A stretch of 64,000 bases of DNA from Acidobacteriota bacterium (GTDB lineage Bacteria; Acidobacteriota; Thermoanaerobaculia; Multivoradales; Multivoraceae): contig JAPPFP010000006.1 of NCBI GenBank assembly GCA_028877275.1, positions 186,001 to 250,000 on the forward strand, given 5' to 3'. Below are positions 8,149 through 16,415 of this stretch, piece by piece. Position 1 is the stretch's first letter. Each line of letters opens with the position of its first letter. The translations under genes and the position numbers were made by a program. The notes below the pieces were generated by a model that ran no database searches, was not told the origin of the DNA, and was given only the letters and a program-made list of their open reading frames with translations.

Positions 8149-11100
8149 ATGCACGCCAAGACCCTGTTGATCCTGCTGACGCTTCTCTTGGTGGTCGGTT
8201 GGGGAACCGCCTTCGCTGCTGGAGACGATGGCGATTCCGCACCGGCGGGAACGTCCCCGGTTCCGCCGGTCGATACGCCCCCGCCGCAGGAAGACGAGGA
8301 TCACGACGACGAAGACCACGAAGGTGAGGACCACGACCATGAGGACGATGTCCTCGACTTCCACGCCCACGACGTGGTCGTCGTCACCGGCTCGGCGATC
8401 GAGGAACCGGCCGTCGACCTCCCGTACGCCGTCGAAGTCCTGAACCGGGAACTCCAGAAAGAACAGGGGTCCCTGCAGGCCGTCGATCTGTTCAAGAACC
8501 TGACCGCCTCGTCCGGAGTGATCGGCGAGGCGAACAGTTGGTACAACGATCAGGGGACAGCGGTGCCCGAGAACGTTGCCAACGTGAACCTCCGGGGCCT
8601 TGGGGCATCGCGAACCCTGGTCCTGCTCAACGGTCGGCGCCAGACGGCGCTGCCGGCCCGGTTGTTCGGCGGCCGCTTCGTCGACATCAACGCCTTCCCC
8701 TCGATCGCGGTCGACCGCATCGAGGTGCTGAAGGAAGGCGCCGCCGCGATCTACGGTTCGGACGCCGTGGCCGGCGTCGCCAACTTCGTCACCCGCGACG
8801 AGTTCACGGGTTTCGAGGTCGCGCTCTCGCACGAGAGCATGGATGGAGCCGGCGACTCTTCGGCGGGCGCGATCTGGGGCGGGAAGCTGGGCGGCTCGGA
8901 TCATCACCTCGTCTTCTCCCTGGAGCGCGCGGAGCGTTCACATCTAGGGGCCCGGGAGCGGTCGTACACGCTTCAGGACCGCGCCACCGGCTGGTTCTGG
9001 GGCTGGTCGAATACCGGCAACCCGGGCATCTTCCTGCGTCCGAACCTCACTGGCGGCGAGACCTCGTCCGCGTTCGTCGAGGAGCTGGCCCGGGCGCGCA
9101 ACGGCAGCGCCGGCACGGACTACTTCGTCGATCCCGCGTGCAACGGCCTGGGCGGCTACAACCGCGGCTGGACCTGCGCCTTCCGCTATCAGCCGTGGGA
9201 CAGCCTGATCGAGGCGACCGAGACGAACCGGTTCTTCGCCGAGTTGAACGGTCCGCTGGCCGAGGGCACGACGTACCACGTGGAGGCGCTGTACGCCGAG
9301 TCGATCATCCCAGATTACGACACCACGCCCTCCTTCCCACCGGTGTCCCTGCTGGACGGCCTGCAGTTGATCACGAACGAACACCCGGGCCGGATGGAGT
9401 TCTGCAACGGCTCCTTTGGCATGGGCGGCTTCGCCTCAGGCGAGGACTGCCTGCAGGACGACTGGTACTTCTACGGTCGTCTGGTCGGCAATGCGGGCCC
9501 GGGACGCAGCCTGAGGCGGGGCACGGAGACGACCCGCCTCGCGGCGAACATCGACCACGATCTGTCGATCGGCGGCAAGGCGGCCAACCTGGACGTCGGG
9601 GTGAACTACTCGCGTGCGACCGGCAACATGAACCACCCGGCCGAGTACGCGTACCGCAAGTTCCTCGCCTTCCGCGGCTTCGGCGGCCCGAACTGCGGCG
9701 TCGGCGTGGTGGCGGACGACGCGAGCCCCTCGGGGATGCGGCTCGGGAACACGGGCTCGGCCCAGCCCGGCACAGGCGACTGCCACTACTACAACCCGTT
9801 CGGCAACGCGATCGAGTTCTCCGCCCAGCCGGGCGCGCCGTGGGAGAACAACGCGAATCCCATGTACGTGTCGGGCCTGGAGAACAACCGGGCGATGCTC
9901 GACTGGATCAACGAACAGGTGAACGTTGAGAACGAGGCGGAACTCGTCGTTGCCGAGGCGACGCTGTCGGGCAACTGGCTGCCCCAGAGGCTCGACTACG
10001 CGTTCGGTTACCAGTACCGCCACGTCGATGTGAGCGCGATCCCGAACGCGGTCGGCAACTACGCGCTGAATCCCTGCGTCGTGCCGGGCGACCGCTCGTG
10101 CGTCGACCCGACCACCGGCAGGCAGAGGGGAGCGCGCGCCGGCACCTTCACTTTCACCTCGGGCTACTACCCGTACGGCGACTCCCAGGCGGTGCACCGG
10201 GCGTTCGGCGAGCTGTCCGTCAACGCGCTCCGCGGCGACATGCAGTTCGCCGCGAACTACGAGCTTCACGACGAGATCGACAGCTTCGATCCGAAGTTCT
10301 CCGGCCGCTGGCAGCTCTCCGCGGGCGAAGACCACGTGCTGTCGTTCCGAACGTCGGTCCAGACCACGTTCCGCGCACCCTCGGTCGACGATCTGAACGA
10401 GGAGGTTCGCACGACTCTGGAGTACCTGAACACGGTCGGCGTCTACAAGGCCGTCGACGCCTTCGGCAGCCGATCACTGCTGCCGGAGCAGGCGTTCACC
10501 TACAACCTGGGCCTGGTGCTCTTCGCCTCGCCCGGCATCGACGTCACGCTGGACTACTGGAGCTACGACTTCGACGACGTGATCGCTCCGCTGCCGCAGC
10601 AGGAGGTCGTGCGGCTCTACGCGGAAGGCTACGGCGGCAACCAGGCGGCGCTCAACGCGGTCATGGGGAGAGTCGTCTGCCCCGGCGGCGTAACGGACGG
10701 TTCCTGCGTTCCCGGCGACATCGAGAGGGTGCGGATCGACCTGATCAACTGGCCCGGAATCAAGACGTCTGGCTTCGACTTCCACTTGCACGGCCACGTG
10801 GATGCGGGCCCGGGGGAGCTGTCCTTCGGCGTGGACAGCACGTACACGACGAGCTACGAGCTGAAGAAGCTCGAACGCGACGGCGTCGTCTACCGTGAGC
10901 AGAAGGACGTCGTCGGCTTGCTGAACCGTGACACGCCGATCGCGCCTCCGCTGCCGGAGATGAAGGCGCGGGCATCGCTCGGTTACCGCTGGGGCGACTA
11001 CAGTCTGATCGGTTGGGCCAACTACATCTCGTCCTACGAAGACAGCAACATTGCCTGGACGCCTCCCGAACTGCTGCCGATCGACGAGTGGCTGACCTTC

Positions 11101-11277
11101 GATCTGACCTTCCTGTGGCGTTTCCCCCGGCTCGGCTTCGATCTCGCCCTGTCGGCGATCAACCTGACCGACGAGGATCCGCCTCTCGTCTTCTTCGAGC
11201 AGTCGTTCGACGCCCTGACCGCGAACCCGAAGGGCCGCCGTCTGAAGGCGGTGATGAGCTACCGCTTCGGCAACTAA
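8149..11277 (+). CDS. TonB-dependent outer-membrane receptor with His/Asp-rich N-terminus
   Basis: 1042 residues. The start ATG 8149 is preceded by AAGGAGG. A signal peptide (ending AFA-A) is followed by an acidic, histidine-rich segment (about residues 38-75) with repeated EDHDDEDHEGEDHDHED-type sequence. A TonB box-like stretch DVVVVTGS precedes a plug domain with VNLRGLGASRTLVLLNGRR, RIEVLKEGAAAIYGSDAVAGV and NFVTR. The remainder is a beta-barrel with long Cys-bearing loops and a terminal strand AVMSYRFGN. Such receptors import siderophores, metals, cobalamin or carbohydrates with TonB energy. The His/Asp-rich segment suggests divalent metal binding, but the substrate is unknown. The frame also opens upstream at 8071, without a ribosome site. 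Confidence 0.93.
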   Translation: MHAKTLLILLTLLLVVGWGTAFAAGDDGDSAPAGTSPVPPVDTPPPQEDEDHDDEDHEGEDHDHEDDVLDFHAHDVVVVTGSAIEEPAVDLPYAVEVLNRELQKEQGSLQAVDLFKNLTASSGVIGEANSWYNDQGTAVPENVANVNLRGLGASRTLVLLNGRRQTALPARLFGGRFVDINAFPSIAVDRIEVLKEGAAAIYGSDAVAGVANFVTRDEFTGFEVALSHESMDGAGDSSAGAIWGGKLGGSDHHLVFSLERAERSHLGARERSYTLQDRATGWFWGWSNTGNPGIFLRPNLTGGETSSAFVEELARARNGSAGTDYFVDPACNGLGGYNRGWTCAFRYQPWDSLIEATETNRFFAELNGPLAEGTTYHVEALYAESIIPDYDTTPSFPPVSLLDGLQLITNEHPGRMEFCNGSFGMGGFASGEDCLQDDWYFYGRLVGNAGPGRSLRRGTETTRLAANIDHDLSIGGKAANLDVGVNYSRATGNMNHPAEYAYRKFLAFRGFGGPNCGVGVVADDASPSGMRLGNTGSAQPGTGDCHYYNPFGNAIEFSAQPGAPWENNANPMYVSGLENNRAMLDWINEQVNVENEAELVVAEATLSGNWLPQRLDYAFGYQYRHVDVSAIPNAVGNYALNPCVVPGDRSCVDPTTGRQRGARAGTFTFTSGYYPYGDSQAVHRAFGELSVNALRGDMQFAANYELHDEIDSFDPKFSGRWQLSAGEDHVLSFRTSVQTTFRAPSVDDLNEEVRTTLEYLNTVGVYKAVDAFGSRSLLPEQAFTYNLGLVLFASPGIDVTLDYWSYDFDDVIAPLPQQEVVRLYAEGYGGNQAALNAVMGRVVCPGGVTDGSCVPGDIERVRIDLINWPGIKTSGFDFHLHGHVDAGPGELSFGVDSTYTTSYELKKLERDGVVYREQKDVVGLLNRDTPIAPPLPEMKARASLGYRWGDYSLIGWANYISSYEDSNIAWTPPELLPIDEWLTFDLTFLWRFPRLGFDLALSAINLTDEDPPLVFFEQSFDALTANPKGRRLKAVMSYRFGN

Positions 11278-11290
11278 GAAACTGGGTGCG

Positions 11291-11352
11291 CGGGTCCTCT
11301 GACCCGCTGCCGCCGAAGGCGGCCGGAATGGCACGCCGGCCGTCAGGCCGGC
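11291..11352 (+). terminator. Cluster of three GC hairpins
   Basis: Three consecutive perfect hairpins follow the TonB receptor: CGGGTC-CTCT-GACCCG (11291-11306), GCCGCC-GAA-GGCGGC (11309-11323) and GCCGGCC-GTCA-GGCCGGC (11335-11352). There is no T-tract, so this may be a factor-dependent or structural terminator or a repeat-type mRNA 3' stabiliser. Confidence 0.45.
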
Positions 11353-11403
11353 TCCGCCCATTAGGATGGCGGAGTAGAGGCCCCGCAGGAGATTCCGTCG
11401 ACG

Positions 11404-11991
11404 ATGCCCAACACCCCGTTCGCGGCGGGCGCCCTGGCTCTTGGCCTCCTGGCGCTGCCGGCCGCGGCGCAGGAGGTCGATGACGACTCGCGGCCCGAGC
11501 CCTCGTCGAGTGACCTCGCCGCCCGGGTGCGGGCGGACGTCGACGAGACCTCGTTGCGCTGGCTCGGCATCGCGCGGGTCAGGTACTCGATCCCCCTTGA
11601 GTTCTCGGCAGGCGGCGGAGCCGTCCTGGCGCGCATGCCTGCCAGCTACGACTGCGCCACCTTCTGCGAGTACCGAGGGTTTGTTGCGCAGATCGAGCCG
11701 GGCTCGGCGGGGGCGCAGCTCGGCGTCGGCTATGCCCGCGTGATCGCCGCGCAGAAACCGCGTTCCGCCTTCCTGAACAACGTTTACGTCGGCTGGAGCG
11801 CCCGCGCCGTTCTGGTCCGCACCTGGGGAGACTCCGAACTCGATCCGGCGCGGCAGACGTTGGCCGGCTTCGAAGGACAGTTCGCGCTGCCTCGCATCAC
11901 GTTCAACCTGGGTGTCCTCCGGCGGATCAGCTCCGCTCATCCGGGAGCCGACCGCCACGTGTACACCGCCGGTATCGGTTGGGGTTTCTGA
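11404..11991 (+). CDS. Exported protein of unknown function, outer-membrane-like C-terminus
   Basis: 195 residues. Signal peptide MPNTPFAAG...AAA-Q, then an acidic linker. The rest alternates aromatic and small residues, as in an outer-membrane beta-barrel (VGYARVIA, VYVGWSARAVLV, ITFNLGVLRR, VYTAGIGWGF), and ends in Phe, the usual last residue of barrel proteins. One Cys pair sits in YDCATFCEY. It overlaps the next gene by TGATG, so the two are probably translated together. No family recognised. Confidence 0.7.
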   Translation: MPNTPFAAGALALGLLALPAAAQEVDDDSRPEPSSSDLAARVRADVDETSLRWLGIARVRYSIPLEFSAGGGAVLARMPASYDCATFCEYRGFVAQIEPGSAGAQLGVGYARVIAAQKPRSAFLNNVYVGWSARAVLVRTWGDSELDPARQTLAGFEGQFALPRITFNLGVLRRISSAHPGADRHVYTAGIGWGF

Positions 11992-12998
11992 TGCCGGGAG
12001 CGGTCCGACCGGCGCCCCTGCGTTTTGGGCTGGTCACCTCGGTCGTCGTGGTGCTTCTCGGATTCGGCGGACCGGGCGCCGCGCCGGGTCTCGAAACGGA
12101 CCAGTTCTTCGCCTGGGGCCGGCACGTCGAGGACATGAGCGAAGTGCTGAACGCGCGGGTCAATTTGGAACTCGAGCGTCTGGTCGCCGAACTGAATCGG
12201 GAGGGCAGGGACCGCCGGTGTCAGAGGGTACGGTTCCGGTTCTTCAAGCGTCACCGCATGCTGTTCTTCGACGGCTTCGAAACCTGGTCGGTGAACTCGC
12301 CACTCGTCAGCCGGTCGCCGTCGGGCCCCGAAGAGATGCGGGAGTTCGAGCAGAAGTACCTCTACGGCGGCACGTCGCCGCTGTTCGACACCGGCCGCTG
12401 GATGCCGCCGAGTCCGACGGTGGAGGTCGACGGCATTCGGCTTGGCACGGACAAGCTCACGCACCTTCTGGGAACCGCCTGGTACTACCACCGCTGGTAT
12501 CGCAAGGCACGTGCCCGGGGCCTGACGCCCGCCGAAGCGGAGGATCGGGCGGCTCGTCGTGGTCTGCAACATGAGATCACGATCCTCGGCCGGGCCGTCT
12601 CGGGCGTTCTCTCCCTGGCCGACCTGGAGGCCAACTACGAGGGGATGTGGTTCTACGAGCACCTGTGTGCCGGCGACGACCCCCACATCGTTTACGAAGA
12701 GGGGCTTTGGCGTCTCCGCAGACCGTTCGATCTGCGGGACTACGTGACGCCCGAATGGGACGAGTCCTACCAGCCGAACATCTACGTGCGCCGGAAGTGG
12801 GGGAAGGTGAAGCCGCGGATGCTGGGATACTGTCCGATGCTCGAACACCCGCAGGTCAGGGCGAGGCGTCAGGACTATGCGAAGAGGGAACGGGTCACGG
12901 CGACGGAGGAGCTGATCGATGAGATGGTCATTGCCGGGAAACTGCCGGACCCCTCGGGCTTCTCGATCGAGAGTGTGTGTCGCGAAGCCGCGAACTGA
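11991..12998 (+). CDS. Hypothetical exported protein, 335 residues
   Basis: Start ATG 11991 overlaps the upstream stop as TGATG. The N-terminus has a hydrophobic signal or anchor (about 10-30, FGLVTSVVVVLLGFGG). Visible features are IRLGTDKLTHLLGTAWYYHRWYR (about 140-162), QHEITILGRAVSGVLSLADLEANYEGMWFYE (about 190-220) and several Cys (RCQRVRF, EHLCAGDD, GYCPMLEH). The HL..HRW and QHE..GR stretches look conserved but I cannot tie them to a known enzyme. The GC-rich frame, typical codon use and coupling to its neighbours support a real gene. Placed between an outer-membrane-like protein and a PhoD-like lipoprotein, it is probably envelope-located. Confidence 0.7.
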   Translation: MPGAVRPAPLRFGLVTSVVVVLLGFGGPGAAPGLETDQFFAWGRHVEDMSEVLNARVNLELERLVAELNREGRDRRCQRVRFRFFKRHRMLFFDGFETWSVNSPLVSRSPSGPEEMREFEQKYLYGGTSPLFDTGRWMPPSPTVEVDGIRLGTDKLTHLLGTAWYYHRWYRKARARGLTPAEAEDRAARRGLQHEITILGRAVSGVLSLADLEANYEGMWFYEHLCAGDDPHIVYEEGLWRLRRPFDLRDYVTPEWDESYQPNIYVRRKWGKVKPRMLGYCPMLEHPQVRARRQDYAKRERVTATEELIDEMVIAGKLPDPSGFSIESVCREAAN

Positions 12999-14055
12999 GG
13001 CGGTGCTCGCGGCCGCGCTGCTGGCGCTGGCCTGCGGCGCGCCGACCACGGAACCGGCCGCGGAGACCGCCGCCGCGGCCGAGCCGGCGCTCGAACGGAT
13101 CGGCCTCGGCTCCTGCCTGAGGCAGGACCTGCCGCAACCGATCTTCGACGCGATCCTGGACGACGATTTCGAGCTCTTCGTGTTCCTCGGCGACAACGTC
13201 TACGGCGATGTCGAGTCCGAGGACCTGCGCGAGCTGCGGGACGCCTACGCGATGCAGGCGGAAGCCGAAGGCTTCAGCCGGCTGCGACAGGCGGGAGTGC
13301 CGCTCGCCGCCACCTGGGACGACCACGACTATGGTCTGAACGACGCCGGTGCCGACTTCTTCGGCCGCGAAGAGGCTCAGCGGATCTTCGAAGACTTCTG
13401 GGACGTGCCGCCGGATTCCGACCGTGCCTCGCGCCCGGGGGTCTACGACGCCGTGACCTACGGCCCGCCGGGCCAGCGGGTTCAGCTCATCCTGCTCGAC
13501 ACGCGGTACTTCCGCTCCCCGCTACGGCCGACCGACGAGCGCGGCGCGCCGGGCAAGGAGCGCTACATGCCGGATCCTGACCCGGACAAGACGATGCTGG
13601 GCGAGGATCAGTGGGCGTGGCTCGGTCAAGTGCTCCAGGAGGAGGCGGATCTGCGCATCCTGGCGTCGTCGATACAGGTGATCGCCGACGGTCACGGCTA
13701 CGAGGCATGGCGTCAACTGCCGGCCGAGCGTGATCGCCTCTACGCCCTGCTGCGCGAGACGGGTGCGAATGGCGTGATCGTGATCTCAGGCGACCGCCAC
13801 CGCGGCGGCGTTTACCGTCACGACGATGCGCTCGGCTACCCGCTTCTGGAGCTCACCGCGAGTTCCCTCAACTCGGCGTTCAGCAGTGGGGAAGAGGCCG
13901 GGCCATACCGTCTGGGCCCGACCTATCGGCCGGAGAACTACGGTGCGCTGTCCATCGACTGGAGTTCCCGCTCGGTAACGCTGGAAGTCCGCGGCATCGA
14001 CGGCGAGGCGGTACTCGGAGAAACCCTCAACCTGGATGACCTGCGAGTCGAGTGA
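12973..14055 (+). CDS. PhoD-like metallophosphoesterase lipoprotein
   Basis: About 360 residues from GTG 12973, overlapping the previous gene; the exact start is uncertain. The N-terminus has a lipobox LALAC followed by an Ala/Glu-rich linker, indicating a lipoprotein. The catalytic part carries IGLGSCLRQ, FVFLGDNVYGD, ATWDDHDYG, ILLDTRYFR, ASSIQVIADGHGYE and VISGDRHRGG, the ordered metal-binding motifs of PhoD-type alkaline phosphatases/phosphodiesterases in the metallophosphatase superfamily. It probably hydrolyses phosphate esters or phosphodiesters at the cell surface. The following amidase begins 14 nt after its stop. Confidence 0.88.
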   Translation: MCVAKPRTEAVLAAALLALACGAPTTEPAAETAAAAEPALERIGLGSCLRQDLPQPIFDAILDDDFELFVFLGDNVYGDVESEDLRELRDAYAMQAEAEGFSRLRQAGVPLAATWDDHDYGLNDAGADFFGREEAQRIFEDFWDVPPDSDRASRPGVYDAVTYGPPGQRVQLILLDTRYFRSPLRPTDERGAPGKERYMPDPDPDKTMLGEDQWAWLGQVLQEEADLRILASSIQVIADGHGYEAWRQLPAERDRLYALLRETGANGVIVISGDRHRGGVYRHDDALGYPLLELTASSLNSAFSSGEEAGPYRLGPTYRPENYGALSIDWSSRSVTLEVRGIDGEAVLGETLNLDDLRVE

Positions 14056-14069
14056 GAGGAGACAGAGAG

Positions 14070-15614
14070 ATGACGGCACAGGAGTTCGAGCCCCGGGAGA
14101 TCGCGGGCGTTTCACGGCGTCAGGTGATCCACGCCCTGTCCCTGGCCGGCGCCGCCGGCTTGCTCGCCGGTTGCAACGGCGATGCGACGACTGCCGCGGA
14201 TAGCGCCACCGATGTGGCCGCCGGGCCGATGCCCGACGATCTCTGGCGCGCCGGCGCCGGCGAGCTGGCGGCTGCGATCCGCCGCGGCGAAGTCTCGAGC
14301 GCGGAAGTGATCGAGTCGCACCTGGCCCGCGTGGAGGCGGTGAACGGCCACCTGAACGCGGTCGTGCGCGTGCTGGCCGACGAGGCTCGCGCCGCCGCTC
14401 AGGCCGCCGACGAGGCAGTGGCGGCGGGCGCCGAACTGGGCCCGCTGCACGGTGTACCGATCTCGGTCAAGGACAACATCGCCGTAGCCGGCACGCCGAC
14501 CACAAACGGCGTTCCCGCCTTCGCCGAGGAGAACGCCGAAGAGGACGCGCTGATCGTCACCCGCCTCAAGGATGCCGGCGCGATCGTCCTGACCCGGACC
14601 AACCTGCCCGATCTCGGCCTCAGGGTCCATACCGACAGCTACCTCTACGGCGTCACGCGGAACCCGTGGGCCGCAGACCGCAACGTCGGTGGTTCGAGCG
14701 GAGGCGAAGGCTCCGCGCTGGCGAGCGGGATGAGTTGCCTGGGCCTGGGCAACGACATCGGCGGTTCGCTCCGCATCCCCGCCCAGTGCAACGGCATCGC
14801 GTCGCTCAAGCCGACGTTGGGGCGGATCGCCAGCGCCACGGGAGGCAGCATGTCGGGTCAGTTGATGGCCGTCGACGGTCCGATGGCGCGTCGCGTAGCC
14901 GATCTGCGTACCGCCTACGAGCTGTTGGGGAGGTACCACCGCAGCGATCCGTGGTCGGTCCCCGTTCCACTCGACCTGGTACCGCCGGCTTCGCCGGTCA
15001 AGGTTGCGCTGGTGCCGGAGCCCAGCGGCGGTTCGACGCACCCGGACATCGCCGCCGCCGTGCGCGCGGCCGGCAGTGCGTTGGAGGCGGCTGGGTACAC
15101 GGTGGAAGAGGTCGAACCGCCGATGGCGGCCGAAGCGCGCCGAGCCTGGGAGGTCTTCCTCGGCTACGAGTTGAACACGGCGCGGCAGGCGCTCAAGGAA
15201 GTCATGTCGCCTGACGCTTACGACTTCCTGGTGCGCGCACTCGACATGTTCGGAGTCGAGTCGCCCACCGAGTACGAGGCGATGTACGGCCAGCGTCACC
15301 GGATCGCCAGCGTCTGGCAGGAGTTCCAGGAGGACTATCCGATCACGCTGGCGCCGATCATGACCCAGCCGCCCTTCGTCATCGGCTACGACCTGCAGGA
15401 GCCCGGCGACGTTCTCGACCAGATGCGCTTCGAGGTCGCGCTCAACCTGCTCGGCCTGCCCGCCGTCTGCGTGCCGACCGGCGTCGCCAACGGCCTTCCC
15501 CAGGTGGTCGAGGTGATCGGCGGCCGCTATCGCGAGGGGCTCTGCCTCGAGGCGGCCCAGGCGATCGAGGACGCGCTCGGCATCGTTACGCCGATCGATC
15601 CTGTCGTGGCCTGA
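14070..15614 (+). CDS. Amidase-signature hydrolase, Tat-exported lipoprotein
   Basis: 514 residues. Start ATG 14070 follows GAGGAGA; an upstream GTG at 14052 overlaps the previous stop (GTGA). The N-terminus carries a twin-arginine signal SRRQVIHAL and a lipobox LLAGC, so the folded enzyme is probably exported and lipid-anchored. The amidase-signature triad is visible: Lys in ISVKDNIA, the Gly/Ser-rich NVGGSSGGEGSAL with its cis-Ser, and the nucleophilic Ser in NDIGGSLRIP. It would cleave amide bonds in the periplasm; the substrate is unknown. A cytoplasmic-type amidase is encoded at 34379-35809. Confidence 0.9.
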   Translation: MTAQEFEPREIAGVSRRQVIHALSLAGAAGLLAGCNGDATTAADSATDVAAGPMPDDLWRAGAGELAAAIRRGEVSSAEVIESHLARVEAVNGHLNAVVRVLADEARAAAQAADEAVAAGAELGPLHGVPISVKDNIAVAGTPTTNGVPAFAEENAEEDALIVTRLKDAGAIVLTRTNLPDLGLRVHTDSYLYGVTRNPWAADRNVGGSSGGEGSALASGMSCLGLGNDIGGSLRIPAQCNGIASLKPTLGRIASATGGSMSGQLMAVDGPMARRVADLRTAYELLGRYHRSDPWSVPVPLDLVPPASPVKVALVPEPSGGSTHPDIAAAVRAAGSALEAAGYTVEEVEPPMAAEARRAWEVFLGYELNTARQALKEVMSPDAYDFLVRALDMFGVESPTEYEAMYGQRHRIASVWQEFQEDYPITLAPIMTQPPFVIGYDLQEPGDVLDQMRFEVALNLLGLPAVCVPTGVANGLPQVVEVIGGRYREGLCLEAAQAIEDALGIVTPIDPVVA

Positions 15615-15629
15615 GCGCTCGCCGTGGCC

Positions 15630-16328
15630 TCAGTGGATCTCCGCCGCCTCGCCCCAGGCGGCCCTTAGCTTGTCGAAGTCGAAGTCCGGCTGCTTGGCGG
15701 CGTCGATGATCACCCGCTCGCGCCGGGCGATCAGGTCGGCCGCCGCTTCGACCTGGTCGGCCACGTCGGCCGGAACCACGACGGCGCCGTGCTGGTCGGC
15801 GTGGATTAGATCGCCGTCCGAAACGGCCATGCCGGCGACGGTCACCGGACCGCCGTAATCGACCACGTGCACGAAGGCATGTGACGGTCCGATCCGGCCG
15901 GCGAGGAGCTGGAAACCCTCGGCGACGTCGTCGAGGTCGCGGATGCTGCCGTCCGTGATCACGCCGAGACAGCCCAGGCCGCGGTGGATGTTCGAGTTCA
16001 CTTCGCCCCAGAAGGCGCCGTAGCCGCGGGCGCCGTCGTCGAGGTCCTGGATGACGGTGATCGTCGGACCTTCGCCGGAGGCCAGGTACTCGTAGTAGCC
16101 AACAGAGGCGCGGCGCGCCTGCTTCGGGTCCGCTGTGTTCGGATGCTGGGCCCGGATCCGCGCGGTCCGCGCGAAGCCGACGATCGGCGGCAGGTCGGGC
16201 CGTGCGCACACGAGCGGGTCGACGGTGTAGCCGTGGCCGCGCCGCCTGGGCGCCACCACCTCCAGCGCGTTGCAGACCGTGGGCGTGTCGAGAGAACGGA
16301 GGGCGTCGAGAACGGCGGAAGAAGTCAT
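15630..16328 (-). CDS. RraA-like/HMG aldolase-family protein
   Basis: 232 residues, close to the usual RraA-like length. Key motifs are LDTPTVCNALE at the N-terminus and LGVITDGSIRDLDDV, which contains the Gly..Arg-x-Asp metal/oxyanion site of 4-hydroxy-4-methyl-2-oxoglutarate aldolase-type enzymes. SDGDLIHADQHGAVVVP near residue 180 is also characteristic. The fold covers aldolases and decarboxylases of oxo acids from aromatic degradation as well as RNase E inhibitors; given the catabolic neighbours an aldolase role is more likely. ATG 16328 has no Shine-Dalgarno but TACACT 8 nt upstream. Confidence 0.85.
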   Translation of the reverse strand: MTSSAVLDALRSLDTPTVCNALEVVAPRRRGHGYTVDPLVCARPDLPPIVGFARTARIRAQHPNTADPKQARRASVGYYEYLASGEGPTITVIQDLDDGARGYGAFWGEVNSNIHRGLGCLGVITDGSIRDLDDVAEGFQLLAGRIGPSHAFVHVVDYGGPVTVAGMAVSDGDLIHADQHGAVVVPADVADQVEAAADLIARRERVIIDAAKQPDFDFDKLRAAWGEAAEIH

Positions 16329-16336
16329 GGGCGCGC

Positions 16337-16342
16337 AGTGTA
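16337..16342 (-). promoter_or_regulatory. Leaderless -10 of the RraA-like gene
   Basis: TACACT on the minus strand, 8 nt before ATG 16328; no Shine-Dalgarno. Confidence 0.45.
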
Positions 16343-16355
16343 GCTTGCATCGACG

Positions 16356-16397
16356 TTGACGTGGTACACGATCGCGTGTAATGTTGACAATGTCAAC
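16356..16397 (+). promoter_or_regulatory. Promoter/operator region with two palindromes
   Basis: TACACG-N4-CGTGTA (16365-16380) and GTTGACA-A-TGTCAAC (16383-16397) are adjacent perfect inverted repeats just before the DUF5671 gene. TTGACG (16356-16361) with TAATGT 17 nt downstream is a possible promoter; TGTAAT (16377-16382) is an alternative -10. The second palindrome would then cover the transcription start, where a repressor would block it. Confidence 0.45.
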
Positions 16398-16415
16398 AAC
16401 GCGGAGGAGAAAACC

